Shown: piece after piece, positions 8,168-16,802 of the stretch
Layout of the letters: each line of letters opens with the position of its first letter
Numbering within the stretch: the stretch's first letter is position 1
Assembly: GCF_000421185.1 (NCBI RefSeq)
Contig: NZ_ATWJ01000009.1
Coordinates: 64,868-128,867, forward strand
From: Ornithinimicrobium pekingense DSM 21552
GTDB taxonomy: Bacteria; Actinomycetota; Actinomycetes; Actinomycetales; Dermatophilaceae
DNA: 64,000 nt
Reading direction: 5' to 3'
Notes under the pieces: model-generated
The model's database searches: none
The model's input: only the letters and a program-made list of their open reading frames with translations
Told to the model about the DNA's origin: nothing
Made by a program: the position numbers and the translations under genes

Positions 8168-9097
8168 TCAGCGGGCCACGTCGAGCGCCCCGGGGAGCAC
8201 CGTGACCCGGGCCCCCACGATATCGGGGACCACGTCGCCGTCGACCTGGGCCAGCACCGGCTCGGGGGCGTCGACGACCAGCTCGCGCCCGGTGCGGTAG
8301 CGCAGGGCGGGGTGGTCGCCGGGCGTGACGCGGCCCATGCCCGTCACGGCGATGCGGCCCCAGTCGAGCAGGGTGCGGGGCGAGACCAGCACGGTATGGA
8401 GCAGGCCGTCGTCCAGGTGCGCACCCGGCACCACGCGGATGCCGCCGGGCAGCCGCGCGGCGTTGACCGCGAGGACGGTCCACAGCGGGCCGGCGTGCAC
8501 ACGCTCGCCGTCGACGACCAGGCGTAGCGCGTGCCCCGGCCGGCCCAGCCGCAGCACACCGGGAAGGAAGTAGGCCAGCCAGCGCACGTTGGCCTTGTGC
8601 GCGGGGCGGACCGCGGCCAGGGTGGCCGCGTCGTGCCCGACACCGGCGACGACGAGGAAGGCGTGCTCCGAGACACCGCCCGTCGCGCTCGTCAGCCGGG
8701 CACGGCCCAGGTCGGTCGGCCGGGCGCCACCGGTGACGGCCCGCCGTGCGGCCTCGCGCACGTCACCGACCGGCAGCAGGGCGCTGCGGGCGAAGAGGTT
8801 GGCCGTGCCGACGGGGACGACCCCCAGGGGGACGCGGTGCGAAGGTGAGGACTGCAGAATCGCCAGGGACAGTGCCCCGGCCACCTCCCGCACCGTCCCG
8901 TCGCCACCGGCGACGACGACGCGCTCGACCCCGCGCGCGACGGCATACCTGGTCTGCGGCCCGCCCGGCTCGTGCGGCGTGGTGGAGAGCACGAGGGGCT
9001 CGCCGAGGCCGGCCTCCTGCACGGCGGCGCTGACCGCACCCACCGCGTGGTGGGCGGCGCGCGAGGAGGGGTTGACCACGAGGGCGAGGCGGGTCAC
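8168..9097 (-). CDS. diacylglycerol kinase family lipid kinase (YegS/DgkB-like)
   Basis: 309 aa from GTG 9097, chosen because the fold begins there (RLALVVNPSS); the longer reading frame upstream is out of character. GGDGT at 64-68 is the family nucleotide-binding loop, followed by GVVPVGTANLFAR, the conserved segment before the beta-sandwich domain. Members phosphorylate diacylglycerol or related lipids at the membrane surface. It sits between dxs (43 bp upstream) and the APP1-type phosphatase (30 bp downstream), so the product may be phosphatidate that the next gene hydrolyses. The lipid specificity is inferred. Confidence 0.85.
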   Translation of the reverse strand: MTRLALVVNPSSRAAHHAVGAVSAAVQEAGLGEPLVLSTTPHEPGGPQTRYAVARGVERVVVAGGDGTVREVAGALSLAILQSSPSHRVPLGVVPVGTANLFARSALLPVGDVREAARRAVTGGARPTDLGRARLTSATGGVSEHAFLVVAGVGHDAATLAAVRPAHKANVRWLAYFLPGVLRLGRPGHALRLVVDGERVHAGPLWTVLAVNAARLPGGIRVVPGAHLDDGLLHTVLVSPRTLLDWGRIAVTGMGRVTPGDHPALRYRTGRELVVDAPEPVLAQVDGDVVPDIVGARVTVLPGALDVAR

Positions 9098-9140
9098 GGT
9101 GCTGGCGCGCGGCCGGGGCTGTCGACCGGCACGGGTCGGG

Positions 9141-11024
9141 TCAGGCCAGGCGGGAGACGAGCGAGGTGGCCACCGGGTCGGCGGTGAGGCCGACCCGGTC
9201 GAGGACCTGGTCGCGCGAGCCGTGGTCGAGGAAGGCGTGCGGCAGCCCGTAGGCGTGCACCGGGACGTCGACACCGGCGTCGGCGAGGGCCTGGGCGACC
9301 CGGTCGCCGACGCCGCCCACCAGCCCGTCCTCGATCACGGCGACCGCGCGGGCGGCACGGGCCAGGTCGACGAGGTCGGCGCTGACGGGGAGCACCCAGC
9401 GGGGGTCGACGACCATGACGCTGCGTCCCTGCGCGGCGAGCTTGTCGGCGACCTCCAGCGCCGTGGCGGCCATCGCCCCGACGCCGACCACGAGCAGGTC
9501 CACCCCCTGGTCGGCGTCGTCGCCGGCGGGGTCGACGTCGCGCAGGACGTCGACCTGCCCGGCGGTGCGCACGGCCTCGAGCGGCTCAGCCACCGTGCCC
9601 TTGGGGAAGCGCACGACCGTCGGGGCGTCCGCTACGTCCACGGCCTCGCGCAGCGCCAGCGCGACCTGGTGACCGTCGCGGGGCGCGGCGACCCGCACGC
9701 CCGGGACCAGGCCGAGCAGGCGCAGGTCCCACATGCCGTTGTGGCTGGCGCCGTCGGTGCCGGTGACCCCCGCGCGGTCGAGCACGAAGGTCACGCCCTG
9801 GCGGTGCAGGGCGCAGTCCATGAGCAGCTGGTCGAAGGCCCGGTTGAGGAAGGTGGCGTAGACGCACACCACCGGGTGCAGGCCGGCGTAGGACAGGCCC
9901 GCCGCCATGGTCACCGCGTGCTGCTCGGCGATCCCGACGTCGAAGACGCGGTCGGGGAAGCGCTCGGCGAAGGGCTGCAGGCCCACGGGGATGAGCATGG
10001 CGGCCGTGAGCGCGACGACGTCGTCACGCTCCTTGCCCAGGCGCACCAGCTCGTCGCTGAACTCGTCGGTCCAGCTGCGGCCCGACAGCTCCAGGGGCAG
10101 GCCGGTCTCGGGGTTGATCTTGCCCACGGCGTGGAAGCGGTCGGCCTCGTCCGCGGTGGCGGGGTCGTAGCCGTGGCCCTTCTCGGTGATGGCGTGGACC
10201 AGGACCACGCCGCCGAAGTCGTGGGCGCGGCGCAGCGCGGTCTCCATCGCCTCGACGTCGTGGCCGTCGACGGGCCCGAGGTACTTCAGGCCGAGGTCCT
10301 CGAACATGCCCTGCGGGCTGACGATGTCCTTCAGGCCCTTCTTCATCCCGTGGAGGGTCTCGTAGACCTGGCGGCCGACGACCGGGGTCCTGTTGAGCTG
10401 GCGCTTGCCCCACATGAGCACGTTCTCGTACTGCGGCTTGGCCCGCAGGGAGGCGAGGTAGTCGGCCATCCCGCCGCGGGTGGCGGCGTAGGAGCGTTCG
10501 TTGTCGTTGATGACGATGATCAGCGGCAGGTCGCGGTGCTCGGCGATGTTGTTGAGCGCCTCCCAGACCATGCCGCCGGTCAGCGCACCGTCACCGATCA
10601 CCGCGACCGTGTGGCGGTCGGTCTCACCGCGCAGCTTGCGCCCGCTGGCGATCCCGATCGCCCAGGACAGGGAGGTCGAGGCGTGGGAGTTCTCGATCAC
10701 GTCGTGGTCGGACTCGGCCCGGGAGGGGTAGCCGGACAGACCGCCCTGCTTGCGCAGCGAGGAGAGGTCGTGCCGGCCGGTGAGCAGCTTGTGCACGTAG
10801 CCGATGTGGCCGGTGTCGAACAGGATCGTGTCGCGCGGGGAGTCGAAGACGCGGTGCAGGGCGATGGTGAGCTCGACCACTCCGAGGTTGGGGCCGAGGT
10901 GGCCGCCGGTCCGGGAGACGGAGTGGATGAGGTAGTCGCGGATCTCGTCCGACAGCTGGTCCACCTGGGCCGGGGACAGCCGCTTGAGGTCGCTCGGCCC
11001 GCTGATGGTGCGCATGAGTGCCAC
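9141..11024 (-). CDS. dxs: 1-deoxy-D-xylulose-5-phosphate synthase
   Basis: 627 aa from GTG 11024, which has AAGGA eight bases upstream; ATG 11015 is an in-frame alternative with worse spacing. It condenses pyruvate and glyceraldehyde-3-phosphate, the first step of the MEP isoprenoid pathway. [17 protein letters not shown] (37-53) is the substrate-pocket region, GDGALTGG near 150 begins the thiamine-diphosphate motif, and the transketolase pyrimidine and C-terminal domains follow in full. It leads a minus-strand run that continues into two lipid enzymes. Confidence 0.97.
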   Translation of the reverse strand: MALMRTISGPSDLKRLSPAQVDQLSDEIRDYLIHSVSRTGGHLGPNLGVVELTIALHRVFDSPRDTILFDTGHIGYVHKLLTGRHDLSSLRKQGGLSGYPSRAESDHDVIENSHASTSLSWAIGIASGRKLRGETDRHTVAVIGDGALTGGMVWEALNNIAEHRDLPLIIVINDNERSYAATRGGMADYLASLRAKPQYENVLMWGKRQLNRTPVVGRQVYETLHGMKKGLKDIVSPQGMFEDLGLKYLGPVDGHDVEAMETALRRAHDFGGVVLVHAITEKGHGYDPATADEADRFHAVGKINPETGLPLELSGRSWTDEFSDELVRLGKERDDVVALTAAMLIPVGLQPFAERFPDRVFDVGIAEQHAVTMAAGLSYAGLHPVVCVYATFLNRAFDQLLMDCALHRQGVTFVLDRAGVTGTDGASHNGMWDLRLLGLVPGVRVAAPRDGHQVALALREAVDVADAPTVVRFPKGTVAEPLEAVRTAGQVDVLRDVDPAGDDADQGVDLLVVGVGAMAATALEVADKLAAQGRSVMVVDPRWVLPVSADLVDLARAARAVAVIEDGLVGGVGDRVAQALADAGVDVPVHAYGLPHAFLDHGSRDQVLDRVGLTADPVATSLVSRLA

Positions 11025-11075
11025 TGCTGTCGTCCTTCTCGTCGTCTCGACCACGTCGGCGCCTGAATCCTCGCC

Positions 11076-11081
11076 AGTGTA
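11076..11081 (-). promoter_or_regulatory. putative -10 box (TACACT) of dxs
   Basis: TACACT on the minus strand lies about 50 bases before the dxs start. It sits inside an inverted repeat, GGCGCC on both sides (11069-11074 upstream half and 11082-11087), that could be an operator. Confidence 0.4.
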
Positions 11082-11118
11082 GGCGCCGCACGCTGGGGAG
11101 TCGCTGTGCGAGGCGGCT

Positions 11119-11475
11119 CTACCGCAGGGGGGCCCGCAGCCGCAGCGCCTCCAGCAGCAGCCCGGCCGCCCGGTGCGCCGCCCGCAGCCGCAGCCCCTCA
11201 CGGGCGAGCGAGTCGAGCACGTCGCCGAGGCTGCCCGGCGGCAGCACCGGCCCCAGCTCGGGGCGCACATCGCGCCAGGCGCCGCGCATCGCGTCGAGCT
11301 GGGCCTCCAGGTGCCGGGTGGCCACCCACGCCAGGGCGGCGGGGTGCCGGCGCCAGGCGTGGTAGGCCCGGTAGTCGGCCGGGCACTGGTCCAGCAGCCA
11401 GGACACCGCCGCCTGCTCCCACCCCGGCACCCCGGCCGGGGGCACCCGGTCCGGCCAGCCAGGAGGTCCGCTCAT
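11119..11475 (-). CDS. conserved hypothetical protein, 118 aa
   Basis: I do not recognise the family. The protein is Trp-, Ala- and Arg-rich with several predicted helices (for example [14 protein letters not shown] and [13 protein letters not shown]) and no membrane segment or signal peptide. ATG 11475 sits seven bases after a TACACT -10 box, so the mRNA is probably leaderless. It diverges from the PPK2 gene and ends 95 bp before the dxs start on the same strand. The composition and the upstream promoter argue that it is real. Confidence 0.65.
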   Translation of the reverse strand: MSGPPGWPDRVPPAGVPGWEQAAVSWLLDQCPADYRAYHAWRRHPAALAWVATRHLEAQLDAMRGAWRDVRPELGPVLPPGSLGDVLDSLAREGLRLRAAHRAAGLLLEALRLRAPLR

Positions 11476-11482
11476 GCGAACA

Positions 11483-11488
11483 AGTGTA
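11483..11488 (-). promoter_or_regulatory. putative -10 box (TACACT), leaderless 118-aa gene
   Basis: TACACT on the minus strand is separated by seven bases from ATG 11475. No ribosome-binding site can fit. Confidence 0.5.
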
Positions 11489-11541
11489 CGACTCGATGTC
11501 GACGCCGGCACGGGACGCCTGCGCCGGTGCACCATGGGCAC

Positions 11542-12405
11542 ATGGCCAGACCCCAGCCCGACGCCCCGCCCCGGCTCCCCCGCAAGGCCTACGAGGCCGA
11601 GCTGTTCCGGCTCCAGGGCGAGCTCGTCAAGCTGCAGGAGTGGATCCGCGAGACGGGCCGGCGCCTCGTGGTCGTCTTCGAGGGCCGCGACGCCGCCGGC
11701 AAGGGTGGGGCGATCAAGCGGGTCACCGAGTACCTCTCGCCCCGGCAGACCCAGATCGTGGCGCTGCCCGCCCCCACGGAGCGGGAGGCGACGCAGTGGT
11801 ACTTCCAGCGCTACGTCGAGCACCTGCCCGCCGCCGGGGAGATCCGGCTGTTCGACCGGTCCTGGTACAACCGCGCGGGCGTCGAGCGGGTCATGGGCTA
11901 CTGCACGCCCGAGGAGCACCGGCGCTTCCTGCACCAGTGCCCGATCTTCGAGCGGATGCTCGTCCAGGACGGGATCATGCTGCGCAAGTACTGGTTCTCG
12001 GTCTCCGACGCCGAGCAGGAGCGCCGGTTCCGCTCCCGCCTGGAGGACCCGATGCGGCGCTGGAAGCTGTCCCCCACCGACCTGGAGAGCCTGACCCGGT
12101 GGGAGGCCTACAGCCGGGCCAAGGACGAGATGTTCGTGCACACCGACATCCCCGAGGCACCGTGGCTCGTCGTCGAGAGCGACGACAAGCGCTCCGCCCG
12201 CATCAACATGATCGCCCACCTGCTCTCGAGCATTCCCTACGAGGAGGTCGACCTGCCGCGGCTCAGGATGCCCGACCGACCGCCCTCGACCGGCTACGTC
12301 CGCACGGACCGGTCGCTACAGACCGAGGTGCCCGACCACGCGGCTGCCCTGGCCTCCCGGGCGGGACGGGGCAGGGCGCCGAAGCACCGTGAGGACCTCG
12401 GATGA
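11542..12405 (+). CDS. ppk2: polyphosphate kinase 2 family protein
   Basis: 287 aa, single PPK2 domain. Walker A is EGRDAAGKGG (47-56) and the Walker B/lid region carries FDRSWYNR near residue 113, followed by the conserved PIFERML and KYWFSVS segments. PPK2 enzymes transfer phosphate between polyphosphate and nucleotides, mostly to make NTPs from NDPs. ATG 11542 begins the conserved part and has no clear ribosome site. The C-terminus past residue 255 is basic and low complexity. It stands alone on the plus strand, divergent from the 118-aa gene. Confidence 0.92.
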   Translation: MARPQPDAPPRLPRKAYEAELFRLQGELVKLQEWIRETGRRLVVVFEGRDAAGKGGAIKRVTEYLSPRQTQIVALPAPTEREATQWYFQRYVEHLPAAGEIRLFDRSWYNRAGVERVMGYCTPEEHRRFLHQCPIFERMLVQDGIMLRKYWFSVSDAEQERRFRSRLEDPMRRWKLSPTDLESLTRWEAYSRAKDEMFVHTDIPEAPWLVVESDDKRSARINMIAHLLSSIPYEEVDLPRLRMPDRPPSTGYVRTDRSLQTEVPDHAAALASRAGRGRAPKHREDLG

Positions 12406-12443
12406 CACGTCCGGGCATCACCGGCGTCAGACCCACCCGACTC

Positions 12444-12462
12444 CGAGGTTAGGCTTGCCTCA
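12444..12462 (+). promoter_or_regulatory. IdeR/DtxR-type iron box overlapping the promoter
   Basis: The 19-mer CGAGGTTAGGCTTGCCTCA matches the actinobacterial IdeR/DtxR consensus at 14 of 19 positions by my count, including all of AGGTTAGGCT. TAGGCT (12450-12455) can serve as the -10 box, so repressor binding would block transcription of the gene at 12490. Repression by Fe-loaded IdeR is inferred. Confidence 0.65.
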
Positions 12463-12489
12463 CCACCCGCTGCCAGGAGAGCACCGACC

Positions 12490-12813
12490 ATGACCGACGT
12501 CCCGACGACCTCCTCGACCGCCCGCACCGCCCTCGTCCAGACCCCGACGCCGGGCCGCTGGGCCAAGCAGCTGGCCTCCCACCTGGGGCGCCCCGGCAAG
12601 ATGTCGGTCGAGCCGACCTCTGCGGGGCCCCGGCTGTCGATGACCTTCGACGGCGTCGAGACAGCGTGCCTGATGGACACGTCCGCACCGGACGTCCTGG
12701 CGCTGCACGCCACCGCCGGCGACGAGGCCGCGCTCGACCGGATGACCCAGGTCGTCGGCTCGCACCTGGAACGGTTCGGCGAGAAGGCCGGCCTGCAGGT
12801 CGTCTGGGCCTGA
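12490..12813 (+). CDS. DUF2218 family protein, probably iron-regulated
   Basis: 107 aa. The sequence runs from an N-terminal strand (TARTALVQTP) through HLGRPGKM to a C-terminal helix containing RMTQVVGSHLERFG, the pattern of DUF2218. Such proteins are small, cytoplasmic and often encoded beside siderophore or haem genes; the biochemical role is unknown. An iron box lies 28-46 bases upstream, and CAGGAGAG gives a ribosome site about ten bases before ATG. It is monocistronic: a small hairpin follows and the next operon has its own leader. Confidence 0.82.
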   Translation: MTDVPTTSSTARTALVQTPTPGRWAKQLASHLGRPGKMSVEPTSAGPRLSMTFDGVETACLMDTSAPDVLALHATAGDEAALDRMTQVVGSHLERFGEKAGLQVVWA

Positions 12814-12820
12814 GCCTCGC

Positions 12821-12837
12821 GGCGACCCGGCGTCGCC
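12821..12837 (+). terminator. short hairpin after DUF2218 gene
   Basis: GGCGAC (12821-12826), a five-base loop, then GTCGCC (12832-12837), starting eight bases after the stop. It is short but correctly placed to end the iron-regulated transcript. Confidence 0.35.
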
Positions 12838-12872
12838 TCTAGGAACCCACCGGCGCACGGGTCACACTGGAG

Positions 12873-12899
12873 GTCCCGCACGTCCCGCACGTCCCGCCC
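12873..12899 (+). repeat. 9-bp tandem repeat in the pxpA leader
   Basis: Two perfect copies of GTCCCGCAC (12873-12881, 12882-12890) and a third, GTCCCGCCC (12891-12899), end 17 bases before the pxpA start codon. Copy-number change would move the promoter relative to the ribosome site. Confidence 0.6.
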
Positions 12900-12916
12900 G
12901 GCCGAGGAGGCACAGC

Positions 12917-13684
12917 ATGACCACCGTCGACCTCAACTGCGACCTCGGGGAGGGCGCGACCGAGGCCGTCCACGGTGGCGACGAGGCGCTGCTCGGCGTC
13001 GTGACGAGCGCCAACGTCGCGTGCGGCTTCCACGCCGGCGACCCCTCGACCATGCGGGTCCTCACGGCCCAGGCGGTGGCCCGGGGGGTCGCGATCGGCG
13101 CGCACGTCGCCTACCGCGACCTGGAGGGGTTCGGCCGCCGCTTCGTCGACGTCCACCCGCACACGCTGCGGGACGAGGTCGCCTACCAGATCGGTGCCCT
13201 GGCCGCGTTCGCCCGGATAGCGGGCGGCGCGGTCACCTACGTCAAGCCGCACGGCGGCCTCTACAACGCGATCGTGACGCACGAGGAGCAGGCCGCCGCG
13301 GTGGTGGGGGCGGTCGCCGACTACGACCCCTCGGTGGTGCTCATGGGGCTGCCCGGCTCGGCCGTGCTGCGCCTGGCCGAGCAGGCGGGCCTGCGGACCG
13401 CCCACGAGGCCTTCGCCGACCGCGCCTACACGCCCGAGGGACATCTCGTGCCGCGCTCGCAGCCCGGCGCCGTCCTGCACGACCCGGCCGAGATCGCGCG
13501 CCGCTGCCTGGCCATGGCCACCGGTGAGCCCGTGCCGGACGTCAACGGTGACCCCCTGCTCCTGCGCCCGCACTCCATCTGCGTGCACGGCGACACCCCT
13601 GGCGCCCTCGCGATCGCCCGCGCGGTGCGGCGGCTCCTGGAGGAGTCCGGTGTGCGTCTGGCGCCCTTCACCCGGCCGGCCTGA
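12917..13684 (+). CDS. pxpA: 5-oxoprolinase subunit A (LamB/YcsF family)
   Basis: 255 aa. The family signature NCDLGEG occurs at residues 7-13, with conserved SANVACGFHAGDP (35-47) and the VKPHGGLYN segment near residue 110. With PxpB and PxpC it forms the ATP-dependent 5-oxoprolinase that opens pyroglutamate to glutamate in the cytoplasm. GAGGAGG provides the ribosome site. Two bases separate its stop from the pxpB GTG and pxpB overlaps pxpC, so the three subunits are made together. Confidence 0.95.
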   Translation: MTTVDLNCDLGEGATEAVHGGDEALLGVVTSANVACGFHAGDPSTMRVLTAQAVARGVAIGAHVAYRDLEGFGRRFVDVHPHTLRDEVAYQIGALAAFARIAGGAVTYVKPHGGLYNAIVTHEEQAAAVVGAVADYDPSVVLMGLPGSAVLRLAEQAGLRTAHEAFADRAYTPEGHLVPRSQPGAVLHDPAEIARRCLAMATGEPVPDVNGDPLLLRPHSICVHGDTPGALAIARAVRRLLEESGVRLAPFTRPA

Positions 13685-13686
13685 CC

Positions 13687-14292
13687 GTGCGCATCCTCCC
13701 CAGCGGGACGGGGGCCCTCCTGCTCGAGCTGGACAGCCTGACCGAGGTGCTGCAGCGGTATGCCGCGCTCCGCGAGTCGGGCCTGCCCGTGCTCGACCTC
13801 GTGCCCGCGGGCCGCACCATCCTCGTCGTCGCCGACCGCGGCGCGGACCTGACCGACCTCGCCGCCCGCGTGCGCGAGGTGGAACCGGTCGAGCACACCC
13901 GGGTCGAGGCAGCCACCGTCGAGGTGCCCGTGCGCTACGACGGGGAGGACCTGGCCGCGGCGGCCGGCCTGCTTGGGTGCACGCTCGAGGAGCTCGTGCG
14001 CCGCCACCGCGAGGAGCGCTGGACCGTCGCCTTCTGCGGCTTCGCCCCCGGGTTCGGCTATCTCACCGGGTCCCGGTTCGACTGGGACGTGCCCCGACGC
14101 GCCACGCCGCGGACCAGCGTGCCCGCGGGCTCCCTCGGCCTGGCCGGGGAGTTCACCGGTGTCTACCCGCGCAGCTCCCCCGGCGGCTGGCAGCTGATCG
14201 GCCGGGCGCTCGTCGACGTCTTCGACCTGGACCGAGACCCACCCGCGCTGCTCGTGCCCGGTGCCCGGGTGCGTTTCGTGGAGTCGACGTGA
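13687..14292 (+). CDS. pxpB: 5-oxoprolinase subunit B (KipI / allophanate hydrolase subunit 1 domain)
   Basis: 201 aa from GTG 13687. The carboxyltransferase-domain C/D (AHS1) fold is recognised by FCGFAPGFGYL near residue 117 and TPRTSVPAGSLGLAG near 140. It pairs with PxpC to form the phosphorylating half of 5-oxoprolinase. Its stop overlaps the GTG of pxpC (GTGA), the usual coupling of these two subunits. The length is slightly below many homologues but complete. Confidence 0.95.
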   Translation: MRILPSGTGALLLELDSLTEVLQRYAALRESGLPVLDLVPAGRTILVVADRGADLTDLAARVREVEPVEHTRVEAATVEVPVRYDGEDLAAAAGLLGCTLEELVRRHREERWTVAFCGFAPGFGYLTGSRFDWDVPRRATPRTSVPAGSLGLAGEFTGVYPRSSPGGWQLIGRALVDVFDLDRDPPALLVPGARVRFVEST

Positions 14293-15149
14293 GCACCCGC
14301 CGCACGACGGTGACCGTCGTCGAGGCCGGCCCGCTGACCACCGTGCAGGACTTCGGCCGTCCCGGCCTGGCCGCGATGGGGGTGAGCCGCTCGGGCGCCT
14401 GCGACCGGGCCGCCCACCGCCTGGCCAACGCCCTCGTCGGCAACCATCCCACGCTGGCCACCCTGGAGGTGACCCTCGGGGGCCTGGCCCTGGAGGCGGC
14501 CAGTGACGTGGTGGTCGCCACCGCCGGGGCGCGCTGCCCGGGAGCACCGCACGCCGCACCCTTCGTGCTGCGCGCATCCCAGCGCCTGACCCTCGGGCAG
14601 CCGGCTGCCGGGCTGCGCTCCTACGTCGCCGTGCGCGGCGGCATCGACGTGCCGCCGGTCCTCGGCAGCCGGTCGACGGACGTGCTCTCCGGGCTGGGCC
14701 CGAAGGTCGTCGAGGCCGGCGACGTGCTGCCCGTCGGCACCACCGACCGTCCCGTCCCGGGGGTCGACGTCGCCCCGGTGCCGGTCCCCACGCTCGGGCC
14801 GCTGGTCGTCCCCGTCCAGCCCGGGCCCCGGCGCGACTGGTTCGAGGACAGCGCGTGGTCCGGGTTCCTCTCGGCGAGCTTCACGGTCGACAGCAGGTCG
14901 AACCGCATCGGCGTCCGGCTCGCCGGGCACCCGCTCCCCCGTCGCCGGCAGGGCGAGCTGACGAGCGAGGGCATGGTCCGCGGCGCCGTGCAGGTGCCGC
15001 CCTCGGGTCTGCCCGTGCTCTTCCTCGCCGACCACCCCGTGACCGGGGGTTATCCCGTGATCGCCTACGTCGACGACGCCGCGGTCGACCGGTGTGCCCA
15101 GCTGCGCCCCGGCCAGCAGGTGCGCTTCAGCGACCGCCCCGCCCGGTGA
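14289..15149 (+). CDS. pxpC: 5-oxoprolinase subunit C (KipA / allophanate hydrolase subunit 2 domain)
   Basis: 286 aa from GTG 14289. It opens with VVEAGPLTTVQDFGRPG, diagnostic of the AHS2 family, and later shows RGGIDVPPVLGSRST and RIGVRLAG. It is the partner of PxpB in pyroglutamate cleavage. It ends 41 bp before the convergent luciferase-like fusion gene, with no convincing terminator in that gap. Confidence 0.95.
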   Translation: MSTRRTTVTVVEAGPLTTVQDFGRPGLAAMGVSRSGACDRAAHRLANALVGNHPTLATLEVTLGGLALEAASDVVVATAGARCPGAPHAAPFVLRASQRLTLGQPAAGLRSYVAVRGGIDVPPVLGSRSTDVLSGLGPKVVEAGDVLPVGTTDRPVPGVDVAPVPVPTLGPLVVPVQPGPRRDWFEDSAWSGFLSASFTVDSRSNRIGVRLAGHPLPRRRQGELTSEGMVRGAVQVPPSGLPVLFLADHPVTGGYPVIAYVDDAAVDRCAQLRPGQQVRFSDRPAR

Positions 15150-15190
15150 CGCACAGCGCTCCCGTCGGCGAGGTTCGGCTGAGACCGGCG

Positions 15191-16783
15191 TCAGGCAAAC
15201 CCGTGACGGGCCAGGGGCCCGCTCAGCTCACGCTCCTCGTAGGACAGGTGCGACAGCAGGGTGTCGGTGAGCAGGTCGACGCTGTGCGCGAGCTCGTCGA
15301 GGGCACCGCGCCCCGCCTGCCCGTAGGCGTCCTGGGCGGCCAGCGCGACGAGCGCCCGGTCGAGGCGGTCGAGCACGTCCGCGATGACCTCGTGCTCCTC
15401 CTCGAGCCGGTCGAGCACCGGCCCGACGGTCGGCTCCGCCCGCCGTAGGTGCGGGAAGACCGACCGGTCCTCGAGCGTGTGGTGCCCCGTGACGGCACGG
15501 CAGTAGGACTGGCAGAACGCGCCGAGCGTCCAGGCGTTCTGCCGCATGGCCATGGTGTTGATCACCGACCGGGCCTGGCCGACCTCGAGATGGCCACGCC
15601 GCACCTGGTCCACGACGTCGCGGACCCGGGCCAGCTCTCCGCGCAGGTGGTCGTGGACGTCGATGAGGTGCTGGGGTGCTGCGAGCCGCTCCGGAGGGTA
15701 TGCCGCAGGTGCGCCTGGCGGGGTGGGCGCGCTGGGGCGGGACGGCTCGTCCCAGTCGAGCCGGCCGGTGAGCCGGGTGCCGTCGTCGGGCGTGGGCCGG
15801 ACCTCGCCCCCGAGCGGCGCCGTGGTGACGCCGGAGGCGGGACGGCCCGCCCCTCCGGGGAGGACGGTCTTCTCGGGGCCCGCCCCGGTGGCACCCGACC
15901 GCCCTGCCTCGACCAGGTCCCGCAACGCTGGCCCGACCTCCTCGCCGAGCACGCGCACCGTGTCGGCGTCGTCGGTGGCCAGGATGAAGGTGGACATCCC
16001 GTGACCCAGCGCCAGCTCGGCGAGCTGCTCGGCCCAGTCGGCCGCGCTGCCGTGGAGCCCGCCGCTGCCCCGTTCGCCGGTGCCGAGGCGACCGTGGACG
16101 TTGTAGAGGCGCACGACGTCCTGGGGCGCGCGGCCCGCCCGCAGCGCTGCCTCGTCGATCCGGGCGTTGGCCTCGCCCAGCCCCTCGGGCGGCAGGTAGG
16201 CCATGCTCGGCAGCCAGCCGTCGGCGAGCCGCCCGGTGACCCGCTGCATGCGAGGGCCGTAGGCCCCGACCCAGAGAGCCGGGTCACCGGCCGGCGCCGG
16301 GCCGGCGTGCAGCCCCCTCACGCGGTAGTGCTCGCCGTCGACGCGCACCGACCCTTCGCCGCGCCATACCTGCCGGATCACCTCGACCGCCTCGACGAGC
16401 GCGTCCACGGCCTCGCCGGGGGCGCGCCGCGGACCGCCCGCGGCGACGATCGCGTCCCAGAAGGCCCCCGTGCCGAGCCCGAGGTCGGCGCGCCCGCCCG
16501 AGAGCAGGTCGAGCGTGGCGACCGCGCGGGCCAGCACGACGGGCTGGCGCAGGGGCAGGCTGGCCACGTTGGGCCCCACCCGCACGCTGCTGGTGCGCGC
16601 GGCGATCCACGACAGCAGCGTCCAGGTGTCGACCTGGCGGGCGTTGTAGGGATGGTCCTGGACGGTGACGAGGTCGATGCCCGAGGTGTCGGCGACCACC
16701 GCCAGCTCGACCGCCCGGTGCGGCGCTGCGGCGTCCGGGGTGGGGAAGATGCCCAGCCGGATGTCGTGGCCGTAGTCGGTCAT
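15191..16783 (-). CDS. luciferase-like flavin oxidoreductase fused to a hemerythrin domain
   Basis: About 530 aa, two domains. Residues 1-285 form a luciferase-like (LLM) TIM barrel with LGIFPTPDAA at the start, the VRVGPNVASLPLRQP segment and LGLGTGAFWD; such enzymes use F420H2 or FMNH2. A Pro/Gly-rich linker (about 285-380) leads to a hemerythrin four-helix bundle with HDHL, HHTLEDRSVFP, EEEHE and HLSYEE, a full set of His/Glu/Asp di-iron ligands. ATG 16783 follows a -10 box by seven bases; TTG 16792 is in frame but unlikely. An oxygen- or NO-sensing flavoenzyme is plausible. The substrate is unknown. Confidence 0.82.
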   Translation of the reverse strand: MTDYGHDIRLGIFPTPDAAAPHRAVELAVVADTSGIDLVTVQDHPYNARQVDTWTLLSWIAARTSSVRVGPNVASLPLRQPVVLARAVATLDLLSGGRADLGLGTGAFWDAIVAAGGPRRAPGEAVDALVEAVEVIRQVWRGEGSVRVDGEHYRVRGLHAGPAPAGDPALWVGAYGPRMQRVTGRLADGWLPSMAYLPPEGLGEANARIDEAALRAGRAPQDVVRLYNVHGRLGTGERGSGGLHGSAADWAEQLAELALGHGMSTFILATDDADTVRVLGEEVGPALRDLVEAGRSGATGAGPEKTVLPGGAGRPASGVTTAPLGGEVRPTPDDGTRLTGRLDWDEPSRPSAPTPPGAPAAYPPERLAAPQHLIDVHDHLRGELARVRDVVDQVRRGHLEVGQARSVINTMAMRQNAWTLGAFCQSYCRAVTGHHTLEDRSVFPHLRRAEPTVGPVLDRLEEEHEVIADVLDRLDRALVALAAQDAYGQAGRGALDELAHSVDLLTDTLLSHLSYEERELSGPLARHGFA

Positions 16784-16790
16784 GACGGTC

Positions 16791-16796
16791 AACCTA
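16791..16796 (-). promoter_or_regulatory. putative -10 box (TAGGTT), leaderless fusion gene
   Basis: TAGGTT on the minus strand ends seven bases before ATG 16783, within the 19 bp that separate this start from the stop of the VOC gene. Confidence 0.4.
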
Positions 16797-16802
16797 CGGC
16801 AG

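Noticed and set aside
9098-9274. Upstream extension of the YegS-type kinase frame
   Set aside because: It overlaps the end of dxs in another frame and is Ser/Thr/Arg-rich; the fold starts at 9097.
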